Under the pieces are notes generated by a model, which did not search any database, was not told the DNA's origin, and saw only the letters and a list, made by a program, of their open reading frames with translations. A DNA stretch of 14,032 nucleotides, taken from assembly GCA_964531285.1 (NCBI GenBank), contig CAZHDI010000088.1:1-14032 (forward strand). Direction: 5' to 3'. Made by a program: the position numbers and the translations under genes. Positions 1-6,748 of this stretch are shown piece by piece. Each line of letters begins with the position of its first letter. Positions within the stretch are counted from its first letter, which is position 1. Source of the stretch: CAZHDI01 sp964531285 (GTDB taxonomy: Bacteria > Pseudomonadota > Alphaproteobacteria > JAJFIK01).

Positions 1-393
1 ATGCAAAATGCTCCGAGTGCGGCGGAACTGGTGGCGGCGGTGCGCGGGTTTCTGGAAACCCGGATCGCCCCGGACCTGACCGGCCATCAAGCCTTTCACG
101 CCCGCGTCGCCATCAACGCGCTCAGCATTGTCGAGCGTGAATTGACCCTTGGACCCGAAGCCGCCGGCCGGGAGCACGCGCGCCTCGCCGCGCTTTTAGG
201 GACCGGCGGCAGCCTGGAGGCTCTCAACGCCGTTCTGGCGCAGGCCATCCGCGAAGGCCGCCTCGGTGCCGATAGCCCGGGACTTCTGGAGCACCTACGC
301 CAGACCACGCTCGACACCGTCGCCATCGACCAGCCGCATTATTCCGGCCTGCGCGATGCCCGCGCAACCTGGGCCCAAGAGGATGGGGCTTAA
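1..393 (+). CDS. DUF6285 family protein (unknown function)
   Basis: A 130-residue soluble protein with no signal peptide or membrane segment. The N-terminal block (AAELVAAVRGFLETRIAPDL), the central AFHARVAINALSIVEREL helix and the C-terminal YSGLRDA segment match, from memory, the layout of the DUF6285 family, whose members are about 110-130 residues long. These proteins are often encoded beside acyl-CoA dehydrogenase and aminoglycoside-phosphotransferase-like genes; that neighbourhood would lie left of the window and cannot be seen. No catalytic motif is visible and no function is known to me. The ATG is the very first base of the window, so its ribosome binding site is not visible, but the position fits the family's usual N-terminus. 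It is probably the last gene of a + strand operon, since it ends in TAA facing the convergent dehydrogenase gene. Confidence 0.75.
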   Translation: MQNAPSAAELVAAVRGFLETRIAPDLTGHQAFHARVAINALSIVERELTLGPEAAGREHARLAALLGTGGSLEALNAVLAQAIREGRLGADSPGLLEHLRQTTLDTVAIDQPHYSGLRDARATWAQEDGA

Positions 394-416
394 GGTCCGT
401 CAATGAGGGCTTTATC

Positions 417-584
417 GCCGTCATTCCGGACGATACACGCGCCCAAAAACCAGCGGTTCTTGGCGCGCGTGTTCGAGCCGGAATCCAGAGCCCCAAGCTC
501 AATGCCAGGCGCTCTGGATCCCGGACAGCACAATTTGCCAGCCAAATCGGGGCTTTGGGGCAAATTGGCTTCCGGGATGACGCC
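417..584. repeat. Alphaproteobacterial-type palindromic intergenic repeat (REP-like)
   Basis: This element fills most of the 209-nt gap between two convergent genes. Outer arms at 417-430 and 571-584 are inverted repeats (GTCAT-CCGGA core, 12 of 14 paired). Inside are three further stems: an imperfect hairpin at 435-451/455-472, a 14-base arm pair at 478-491/511-524 (GGAATCCAGAGC against GCTCTGGATCCCGG, one mismatch), and a 9-bp perfect stem at 531-539/559-567. The GTCATTCCGG...GGAATCCAG...CTGGATCCCGG...CCGGGATGAC layout resembles dispersed palindromic elements common between genes of many alphaproteobacteria. The position between convergent 3' ends suits a role in ending or protecting transcripts, which is inference. 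The open frame at 403-663 that crosses it shows no sign of being a gene. Confidence 0.7.
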
Positions 585-602
585 CCAACACCGCGAGGGC
601 CC

Positions 603-1616
603 TCAGTCCGTGACGGCGGCGTGCCAGTCGGCGAACGCGCCGCCGGACAGGGCCGCCGCCTGAACCTCGGCCAGGGCCGAATTCACGGTCTCGGTCAGGC
701 GCGTGTTCGGATGAACCGGCTTGCGCAGCGGCCGGGATCCCGCCGGCATCGCCATGATATCGGCAATGGCGCGCGGAATGTCGTAAACATCCGTCTGCGA
801 ATTATTATTCATAAAGCCGTCGGCGATCCGGTTGTGCAGCGCATAGGCCTCGAGGCGCTCGGCATCGACCCGCTCGCGCATGGCAGCGGTATAGCGCCGT
901 CCGTTTTCCCAGATCTTGGTGGGATAACCGCCGGGCTCGATGATCGTCACCTCGACCCCGAACGGCGCCAGTTCATAGGCCATGGACTCGAACATCGCCT
1001 CCAGGCCGAACTTGCTTGACGAATACATGCCGATGATCGGGAATAAGAAACGCCCCAATTGCGAGGAGACGCTGAAGACTTGCCCCTCGCCGCGCGCCCG
1101 CATGGCCGGCAGCACGGCCCGCGCCATGCGCAGACAGCCAAAGAGATTTGTTTCGAACATCAGGCGCGTGGCCTCCATGTCCGCGATCTCGACCGGACCG
1201 GCATAGGCCAGCCCGGCATTGTTCACCAGCGCATCGAGCGCCCCGCCGGCGATCTCTTCGGCCGCGGCCACGCCGCTGGCGACCTGCTCATCGCTCGTCA
1301 CATCGATCTCGACAATGGAGAGGTCGAGCTTCTCCGCCTCGGCCGCCTCGCGCAAGGCCACCGCCTCGGGCCGGTTGCCGCCGTCGAGATTGCGCATGGA
1401 CGCAATGACCGTCGCGCCGAAGCGGCCCAGATACAGCGCCGAGGCATAGCCGAAGCCGGAACTGGTGCCGGTGATCAGGACCGATTTGCCGCTCAGATCC
1501 GGGCCGACCTTAAAGGTGTTGGCCAAGGCGCCCGCGGGCAATGCGGACGCGGCGGCGAGGGCCGAGGCCCCGGCCAGAAGACCGCGCCGGTTGGGGCGCA
1601 AGGCTGCGAAGTCCAT
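603..1616 (-). CDS. Short-chain dehydrogenase/reductase with a Tat-type signal peptide
   Basis: A 337-residue protein of the classical SDR family (NAD(P)-dependent oxidoreductases; substrate unknown). Residues 1-33 look like a twin-arginine signal: NRRGLLAG at 9-16, then an Ala/Leu-rich hydrophobic stretch ending ALPAGALA. The Rossmann motif TGTSSGFG is at 49-56, NNAG at 132-135, the catalytic Ser at about 184-185 and YSSSK at 198-202, with Y198 and K202 catalytic; PGG follows at 228-230. All key residues are present, so it is likely active. The ATG at 1616 is preferred over an in-frame start at 1739 because a GGGAGGG site lies just upstream (1623-1629), the longer start would overlap the permease gene, and the Tat signal then sits at the N-terminus. 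It starts 38 nt after the permease stop, probably in one operon. Export of an SDR is unusual but not unknown. The family call is firm; the export call is an inference from sequence. Confidence 0.88.
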   Translation of the reverse strand: MDFAALRPNRRGLLAGASALAAASALPAGALANTFKVGPDLSGKSVLITGTSSGFGYASALYLGRFGATVIASMRNLDGGNRPEAVALREAAEAEKLDLSIVEIDVTSDEQVASGVAAAEEIAGGALDALVNNAGLAYAGPVEIADMEATRLMFETNLFGCLRMARAVLPAMRARGEGQVFSVSSQLGRFLFPIIGMYSSSKFGLEAMFESMAYELAPFGVEVTIIEPGGYPTKIWENGRRYTAAMRERVDAERLEAYALHNRIADGFMNNNSQTDVYDIPRAIADIMAMPAGSRPLRKPVHPNTRLTETVNSALAEVQAAALSGGAFADWHAAVTD

Positions 1617-1622
1617 GGTGAA

Positions 1623-1629
1623 CCCTCCC
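1623..1629 (-). promoter_or_regulatory. Ribosome binding site of the SDR gene
   Basis: GGGAGGG on the minus strand, 6 nt before the ATG at 1616. It decides the start in favour of 1616 over the in-frame ATG at 1739. Confidence 0.75.
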
Positions 1630-1654
1630 ACATGGTTTTGAAGCGGTTGTCCGG

Positions 1655-3043
1655 TCAGCCGCGGCGCACCGCATTGATCCGGGCCACGGCGAGCATGACC
1701 ATGAGCCCCGCCCCGATGGCCGGGGGCACGATGGTCCACAACGCGTTGTCCTGGAGCGACGGCGCCACGAAGGGCAACAGGCCGCGCTGGCCGATGCCGA
1801 CCAGGATCACCGGCACGATCACATACAGCGCGAACAGCGTGACGAGCGCCGCGAAATCCCCGCGCCCGGTCCGCGCCCCGGCATTGAACGCCAGCACGAT
1901 GGCCACGTCGCGGATCAGGAACAGCGCGGCGGCAAGGATCAGCGGCCGGGCCTCGAAAAATTTCGGGATCTCATCAATATCGATGCGGGCCGTGACCCCC
2001 TCGCCCAGATCCACCCTGTCGAGGGCCAGCGGTTCGGTCATCAGGATCATCAGCCCGGCCATGACGAGGCTGATCAAAAGCGCCCAGCCCCAACTCGGCA
2101 GCCGCCACAGCGCGCCAACGATATTGCCGCGCAGCGCCTGCCCGCCGATCCAGCGCAGGGTGACGGGCTCCTTGGCGTCGAGGAACACCATGATGTAGGT
2201 CATCGCGCCCGCGACGAGCCCGGCGACATAAAGCCGGATGGTCCACAGATCGTCCGGCGCCAGAGCAATCTGATCATAGGTGCTCACAAAGCCCGCGTAA
2301 TAGGCCATCAGGAACACCAGGAACGCCACGAAGACCAGCGGCCCGTTGCGGAACTGAAGCTCCTGGCGCATGAGACGGTTGTTGCCGATCAGCGACCAGC
2401 CAATGAAGAGGCCAATGGACACCAGGAAGAACAGGCGCGGATCATAGCCCATATCGAACCAGCGCAGCTCCGGCAGAAGGCCCACCGAGAGATTGCCCGG
2501 CCACAGGCTCGCGGCGAACCACACGGCGACCAGTCCGGCGATCTGATAGAAGAAGACCTCCAGGCGCTGATGACGCGACTGGCGGCGCACACCCAGCAGG
2601 CTGGTCAAAAGCGCCACGGCATGGCCGAACACGCCCAGAGACACCCAGTAGGCCGCCTGGCGGACCGCCGCACTGGGCCCATCGCTGCCCAGGGCCTGCA
2701 TGACGATGACGGCCAGACAGAACGCCCCGCCATACCAGACGAAAATCGTCGAGCCGAACAGCTTGCCCCAGACCATGGTCCAGGGCGCGATGGCGGACAT
2801 GCGCTGGCCGTCCCAGGTCCGGTCGCGGATCTCGCTGACGACGGCGCGCGCGGCAAGCCACGTGCCCCAGACAATGACGATCAGGATAAAGAGCAGCTCG
2901 GCGGTGCCGGCCATGGCCGCGCCCGACACCTCGTCGGGCAAAAGCGAGGCGGCGAACAGGATCGCGCCGATGACGAGCGGCATGGCGATCAGCCGTCCGG
3001 TGGACAGGTTCAGCCACAAATTGCGTTGAAATTCCGGGTTCAT
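1655..3043 (-). CDS. ABC transporter permease (ABC-2-like, about 12 TM segments)
   Basis: A 462-residue integral inner-membrane protein, probably the membrane half of a transporter with the ATPase encoded 11 nt upstream. Hydrophobic segments lie near residues 19-36, 47-66, 97-118, 131-151, 165-182, 204-221, 237-256, 269-289, 318-336, 368-386, 398-418 and 436-455. The loop after the second segment reads EIRDRTWDGQRMSAIAPW followed by WGKLFGS, typical of ABC-2-type permeases (E-x-R-x-x-T-W-x-x-Q, then GK before the next helix). A periplasmic or cytoplasmic loop of about 30 residues lies at 338-367. The ATG at 3043 has a GGGAGGG site about 5 nt upstream. The transported substrate cannot be told. 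Twelve segments is about twice the six of simple ABC-2 permeases, so it may act as a single fused-type permease. Confidence 0.85.
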   Translation of the reverse strand: MNPEFQRNLWLNLSTGRLIAMPLVIGAILFAASLLPDEVSGAAMAGTAELLFILIVIVWGTWLAARAVVSEIRDRTWDGQRMSAIAPWTMVWGKLFGSTIFVWYGGAFCLAVIVMQALGSDGPSAAVRQAAYWVSLGVFGHAVALLTSLLGVRRQSRHQRLEVFFYQIAGLVAVWFAASLWPGNLSVGLLPELRWFDMGYDPRLFFLVSIGLFIGWSLIGNNRLMRQELQFRNGPLVFVAFLVFLMAYYAGFVSTYDQIALAPDDLWTIRLYVAGLVAGAMTYIMVFLDAKEPVTLRWIGGQALRGNIVGALWRLPSWGWALLISLVMAGLMILMTEPLALDRVDLGEGVTARIDIDEIPKFFEARPLILAAALFLIRDVAIVLAFNAGARTGRGDFAALVTLFALYVIVPVILVGIGQRGLLPFVAPSLQDNALWTIVPPAIGAGLMVMLAVARINAVRRG

Positions 3044-3054
3044 GGCGCCCTCCC

Positions 3055-4002
3055 TCAGCCTGCGTCCGATGCGGTGCCGGCCGACCCCGCGCCGGATGGA
3101 CCGCGCACGCGGGCGAAATATGCCTGTTCCAGATCATCGGCGATATCGGTGACGCTGCTGACCGCGAAACCGGCGTCCATCAAGGCACGGAGCAGACCGG
3201 CGCGGGCGCGGGCCGGATCGTCCGTCCCCGTAAGATCCACCACCGCGCTTGTATTGTCGGCCCGCACCACGGCAAGGCCGGCTTGGGAGCGCAGGAACGC
3301 ATCGAGCCCGTCATGGGGCTCGGCCAGATCGATGCGCACCCCGGCGCCCTCCCGCACGCTCACGGTTTCGATCACCCGGCCCTCGTCCATGATGATCATG
3401 TGGTTCGAGTAGTCCTTCAACTCGGCCAGGATATGCGAGGACACCATCTGGGTGATGCCCTGGGCCTTCAGCCCCAGCAGCAGATCCGACAAGCCCCGGC
3501 GGGCATCGGGATCGAGCCCCGAGGCGGGCTCATCGAGAAGCAGCAGCCGCGGCTCATGGACGATGGCCTGACCGATGGCAAGGCGCTGGCGCAGACCGCG
3601 CGACAACTCGCCCGCCTTGGTCTTAAGCCGGTCGGACAGCACCACCCGCTCGGCGGTCCGCTTGACCGCATCGCCGGCCTTGGACGGTGAGAGGCCATGG
3701 GCCCGCGCGGCGAAGGTCAGGCATTGCTCGACCGTCAAGTCATCGTACAGACCGAAGAAATCCGGCAGATAGCCAACCCGGGCATGGACGGCACGCGGAT
3801 CGGCCTGGGTGTCCACGCCATCGATCCGCACCGTACCCGCATAGGGCAACTCAAGCGCCGCAAGGCAGCGCAGCAGCGTGGTCTTGCCGGCCCCGTTGGG
3901 ACCCACAAGCGCGGTGATCGCCCCTGCCGGCACGCTCAGGCTGACATCGGTGAGCGCCCGTTTGGTGGGATATTCGAAGGATAGATTGCTGACCTCGATC
4001 AC
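3055..4002 (-). CDS. ABC transporter ATP-binding protein
   Basis: A 315-residue cytoplasmic ATPase that should power the adjacent permease. Walker A is GPNGAGKT at 34-41, the signature is LSRGLRQR at 133-140, Walker B LLLLDEP at 153-159, the D-loop SGLD at 161-164 and the H-loop SSH at 188-190. At the usual Q-loop the sequence is YLPDFFGLYDDLT (78-90), with Asp where Gln is common. This variant, together with LSRG, fits an ABC-2/CcmA-like subgroup of COG1131 ATPases, usually exporters. A C-terminal extension of about 90 residues follows the nucleotide-binding domain and ends in a Gly/Ala/Ser-rich tail. The start is GTG at 4002, preceded by a GAGGGGG site about 8 nt away; no good ATG competes. 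It is the first gene of the ATPase-permease-SDR operon. Confidence 0.92.
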   Translation of the reverse strand: MIEVSNLSFEYPTKRALTDVSLSVPAGAITALVGPNGAGKTTLLRCLAALELPYAGTVRIDGVDTQADPRAVHARVGYLPDFFGLYDDLTVEQCLTFAARAHGLSPSKAGDAVKRTAERVVLSDRLKTKAGELSRGLRQRLAIGQAIVHEPRLLLLDEPASGLDPDARRGLSDLLLGLKAQGITQMVSSHILAELKDYSNHMIIMDEGRVIETVSVREGAGVRIDLAEPHDGLDAFLRSQAGLAVVRADNTSAVVDLTGTDDPARARAGLLRALMDAGFAVSSVTDIADDLEQAYFARVRGPSGAGSAGTASDAG

Positions 4003-4019
4003 GGCGCCTGCCCCCTCGC

Positions 4020-4039
4020 CCGGTTCTTATCAAAACCGG
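4020..4039. promoter_or_regulatory. Dyad upstream of the ABC-transporter operon (possible operator)
   Basis: Perfect 6-bp arms CCGGTT (4020-4025) and AACCGG (4034-4039) flank an AT-rich 8-bp centre. The dyad starts 17 bp before the GTG of the ATPase gene, in the leader or promoter of the operon. The size and spacing resemble operators of dimeric repressors, but no regulator gene is adjacent and no clear -35/-10 pair could be placed. A hairpin in the mRNA leader is the alternative. Confidence 0.35.
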
Positions 4040-4118
4040 AGTTTAGGCTATTGCGGGCCCGGCCATAAGACCCGCCAGGGCAAATCGTGAGCCCGGATTT
4101 GTCAGGCGCGGCGGTTCC

Positions 4119-4658
4119 TTAGCCTCCCGTGAGCAGCCGCAGCGGGTTGATATCGAAGATCAGCAGCAACAGAACGATGGCCGCAACGACCAGCGAGCCG
4201 GTAATCAGCGATGTCCCGGCATCGCCTCGGGCAATGCGCCGGGACACATTGTGCGCCGCCCGGCGTGCCGCGTCGGACAGGCTGAAGCTGACCAGATCGC
4301 GCATGGAGACCGTGCCGATATACCGGCCCGCCTCATCAACGACCGGGATATGGCGAAAGCCATAGGTGTCCATAAGCCGGGCGGCCTCGCGCACATCGGA
4401 GGCCGCCGTCACCGTCTTGGGGTCGCCGGTCATGATCTGGCCGAGAATGACCGCAGCAGGGTCCCGGCCCGCCGCGACGACTTTGCGCAGAATGTCGCGC
4501 TCGGTCACGATGCCGATCAGCGTGTCCTCATCGTCCATGACGACGATACAGCCATGATTGACCCGTGCCATCTGGATAGCGGCATCATGGACCGTCATAT
4601 CGAAGCGGCCCGCAAGCGCCCGCTCGATATAGACATCGCACAACTCACCGACCTTCAT
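4119..4658 (-). CDS. CBS-domain pair protein with a C-terminal membrane anchor
   Basis: A 179-residue protein. The first CBS motif covers about residues 9-62 (MTVHDAAIQMARVNHGCIVVMDD... LIGIVTERDILRKV) and the second about 75-130 (IMTGDPKTVTAASDVREAARLMD... GFRHIPVVDE... GTVSMRDLV). CBS pairs usually bind adenine nucleotides such as AMP, ATP or SAM and act as energy sensors. After a basic linker (AARRAAHNVSRRIARGD, 135-151) a single hydrophobic segment at about 155-170 is followed by a short tail, so it is probably tail-anchored with the CBS pair in the cytoplasm. The ATG at 4658 has a GGGGAGG site about 6 nt upstream. It starts 37 nt after the cupin stop, so the two are probably co-transcribed. 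The partner or target of the sensor is not visible. Confidence 0.88.
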   Translation of the reverse strand: MKVGELCDVYIERALAGRFDMTVHDAAIQMARVNHGCIVVMDDEDTLIGIVTERDILRKVVAAGRDPAAVILGQIMTGDPKTVTAASDVREAARLMDTYGFRHIPVVDEAGRYIGTVSMRDLVSFSLSDAARRAAHNVSRRIARGDAGTSLITGSLVVAAIVLLLLIFDINPLRLLTGG

Positions 4659-4695
4659 TCACCGCCTCCCCGACCCGGGCGCGTATGCCGCGCGG

Positions 4696-5061
4696 TCAAT
4701 GGCCATGATCGGCGATCGCATCCGCCTTGGTCCGGTGCAGCGTGCCCTTTGGCTCTTCGGGCGGGGTGTAGAAGGTGAACAGCTTCATGGGCACATCGCC
4801 CTTGTTGATGAAGTTGTGCTCCTGGCCCGCCGGCACGACAACCAGCGTACCGGGACCCACCGGCCCGGCCACGCCATTGACGACCGCCTCGCCCATGCCT
4901 TCGACGAAGACCAGAATCTGATCCACGTCATGGGTCTCGGCGCCGATATCGTCGCCCGGCTCAACGCTCATCAGGACGATCTGGCTGTGCTGTTCGGTCA
5001 GGATCTCCCGCCGGAAATCCGTATTGGTCCGCGTCAGGGCGAAGATGTCTTCGGAGAACAT
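4696..5061 (-). CDS. Cupin-domain protein
   Basis: A 121-residue single-domain cupin (small beta-barrel). Motif 1 reads PGDDIGAETHDVDQILVFVEGMG (35-57), with E42, H44 and Q48 in the usual metal-ligand positions instead of HxH...E. Motif 2 reads PAGQEHNFINKG (77-88), with H82 as the remaining ligand. This E-H-Q-H variant is, from memory, found in a known group of small bacterial cupins. The reaction or ligand is unknown. The ATG at 5061 is chosen because GAGG (5068-5071) lies about 6 nt upstream; an in-frame ATG at 5100 would add 13 residues (MMFFSPKVSARSP) that do not look like cupin sequence. It is first in a probable operon with the CBS protein and divergent from malQ, with 148 nt between the two starts. 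Confidence 0.85.
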   Translation of the reverse strand: MFSEDIFALTRTNTDFRREILTEQHSQIVLMSVEPGDDIGAETHDVDQILVFVEGMGEAVVNGVAGPVGPGTLVVVPAGQEHNFINKGDVPMKLFTFYTPPEEPKGTLHRTKADAIADHGH

Positions 5062-5066
5062 GGGGG

Positions 5067-5071
5067 ACCTC
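5067..5071 (-). promoter_or_regulatory. Ribosome binding site of the cupin gene
   Basis: GAGGT on the minus strand, about 5 nt before the ATG at 5061. It supports this start over the ATG at 5100. Confidence 0.6.
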
Positions 5072-5112
5072 GCTGAAACCTTGGGTGAAAAAAACATCAT
5101 GCCGGCGCCGAT

Positions 5113-5140
5113 CCGATAGCGGATGCGAAGGCGCTGTAAA
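5113..5140 (-). promoter_or_regulatory. Possible promoter of the cupin-CBS operon
   Basis: On the minus strand, TTTACA (5140-5135; five of six to the TTGACA consensus) is followed after 16 nt by TATCGG (5118-5113), a weak -10. It lies about 50 bp before the cupin ATG in the 148-nt divergent gap shared with malQ. The -10 match is poor, so this is a tentative call. Confidence 0.25.
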
Positions 5141-5209
5141 CATGCCAGGGATAGGCTTGCACCGACGCCCCATATCTTAGCGCTCTTCCGTCATAAAGGC
5201 CTTGGTCCA

Positions 5210-6718
5210 ATGCGCCGCAGCGGTCTTCTGTTGCACATCACATCGCTTCCCGGCCCGTTCGGCATGGGATCCATCGGCGCACCGGCGCGCCGATTCCTCG
5301 ATCATCTGGACCGCATGGGTCAGCGGATCTGGCAGATCCTGCCGCTGGGGCCGGTCGGGCCCGGGTTCTCGCCTTATAGCGGGCTGTCGGGCCTCGCCGG
5401 AAACACGCTCCTGATCGATCTTCATGATCTGGCCGCCGACGGGCTGTTGACCGCCAGCGATCTGGCCGGCGTGCCGGACGGCCCGCATGTCACGTTCGAA
5501 GACGTGGCCGGGCCGCGCGCCGGGCTGGTGCGCCGGGCCGCCGAACGGGCGCTGGTCATGCCTGGCTTTGCCGATGCGTTTGTGCGCTTCCGGTCGAGCG
5601 AAGGCCCCGCCTGGCTCGATGATTTTGCCTTGTTCATGGCGCTGCGCGAGCGCTTCGCCGGCGCGCACTGGACCGATTGGCCCGCGCCTTTGGCCCATCA
5701 CGACCCGCGCCACTTGGCCGCTGCCCGCCGGGATCTCGCCGACGAGATCGACGCGATCCGCATGGAGCAATGCCTGTTCGATCTGCAATGGCAGCGCCTG
5801 CGCGCCGAGGCCGCCAGACGCGGCATCGCGTTGATGGGCGACATGCCGCTTTATGTCTCCGGTGAAAGCGCCGATGTCTGGGCTCATCAACCGATCTTCA
5901 AGCTGGGCCCCGATGGCCGCGCCTTGGTCGAGGCCGGCGTGCCCCCGGATTATTTCAGTGCGGACGGTCAATTGTGGCATTTGCCGGTGTATGACTGGTC
6001 CGCCATGGCGGACACGGACTTTTCCTGGTGGCGCCAGCGGATGGCGCGCGCCCTGGCCCTGACCGATACCGTCCGCATCGATCATTTCCGCGGCCTGTGC
6101 GCAACCTGGGAAGTGCCTTACGGCGCCCCCAACGCCGCACCGGGACAGTGGGTCGAGACCGGCGGGGCGGCCCTCCTTCAGGCCCTGTCGAAGGATTGGC
6201 CCCATCGCCCCTTCATTGCGGAAAATCTGGGTGTTATCACGCCGGACGTGGAGGCCTTGCGGGCCAGCTTCGGCCTGCCCGGCATGATCGTTCTGCAATT
6301 CGCGCTGGAGGCTGCCACGGGTCACGACTTTACGGATCCGGCGGATTATCCGGCCGATACCGTCTGTTACACAGGGACCCATGACAACGCCACATCGCGC
6401 GAATGGTTCGGTCAGGCCATGACCGGCGATCTGCGCCATGCCCTGATGCACCGGGCCCACTCGCCGTCGGTCCACCGTATCGCCCAGAGCGACGAGACCG
6501 AGGCCGGCGACGCGATGATCGCCGCTGCCCTGCACTCGGGCGCGCGGGACGTGATCATTCCGCTCCAGGATGTTCTCGGGCTTGGGCGAGAGGGCCGCAT
6601 GAATGTGCCGGGGACACGCGCCGATAACTGGCGCTGGCGGTTCCAGTGGGACGATCTGACCCGTTCCCACGAGGACGGTCTGGCGGCCCTGACCGCCGAG
6701 GCGGGCCGGTTGCGTTGA
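5210..6718 (+). CDS. malQ: 4-alpha-glucanotransferase (amylomaltase, GH77)
   Basis: A 502-residue cytoplasmic enzyme that transfers maltosyl and longer units between malto-oligosaccharides, recycling the short chains released by GlgX into substrates long enough for GlgP. The N-terminal RRSGLLLHITSLPGPFG, SPYSGLSGLAGN (54-65) and GDMPLYV (210-216) are family hallmarks. The catalytic nucleophile is D291 in RIDHFRG, the acid/base E338 in FIAENLG and the third Asp D392 in YTGTHDN. The C-terminal MNVPGTRADNWRWR is typical. The length matches the short Thermus-type amylomaltases (about 500 residues), not the E. coli type (about 690). The ATG at 5210 starts exactly at the family N-terminus, although only a weak AAAGG (5195-5199) precedes it at 10 nt. 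At 257-258 the usual Gly-Asn of the WGNPxY loop is His-Leu. It is convergent with glgP, with 30 nt between the stops. Confidence 0.95.
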   Translation: MRRSGLLLHITSLPGPFGMGSIGAPARRFLDHLDRMGQRIWQILPLGPVGPGFSPYSGLSGLAGNTLLIDLHDLAADGLLTASDLAGVPDGPHVTFEDVAGPRAGLVRRAAERALVMPGFADAFVRFRSSEGPAWLDDFALFMALRERFAGAHWTDWPAPLAHHDPRHLAAARRDLADEIDAIRMEQCLFDLQWQRLRAEAARRGIALMGDMPLYVSGESADVWAHQPIFKLGPDGRALVEAGVPPDYFSADGQLWHLPVYDWSAMADTDFSWWRQRMARALALTDTVRIDHFRGLCATWEVPYGAPNAAPGQWVETGGAALLQALSKDWPHRPFIAENLGVITPDVEALRASFGLPGMIVLQFALEAATGHDFTDPADYPADTVCYTGTHDNATSREWFGQAMTGDLRHALMHRAHSPSVHRIAQSDETEAGDAMIAAALHSGARDVIIPLQDVLGLGREGRMNVPGTRADNWRWRFQWDDLTRSHEDGLAALTAEAGRLR

Positions 6719-6748
6719 GGTGCCGCCAGGACCTTTTTCAACGGCCTG

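Noticed and set aside
403..663. An 86-codon + strand frame after the DUF6285 gene
   Set aside because: It lies almost wholly in the palindromic repeat and runs into the 3' end of the convergent dehydrogenase gene; no domain or ribosome binding site.
4081..4101. Stem CAAATC/GATTTG as a terminator after the CBS gene
   Set aside because: Only 6 bp with a 9-nt loop and no T-run in the minus direction; too weak to call.
5157..5178. TTGCAC plus TATCTT as a malQ promoter
   Set aside because: The spacing is only 10 nt, too short for a -35/-10 pair.
5177..6670. A 497-codon minus-strand frame opposite malQ
   Set aside because: It is exactly antisense to malQ codons, with low-complexity composition and no ribosome binding site or domain. 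MalQ has all catalytic residues.
6718..6738. AGGT...ACCT followed by five T as a terminator for malQ
   Set aside because: A 4-bp stem with a 9-nt loop is too weak despite the T-run; chance cannot be excluded.
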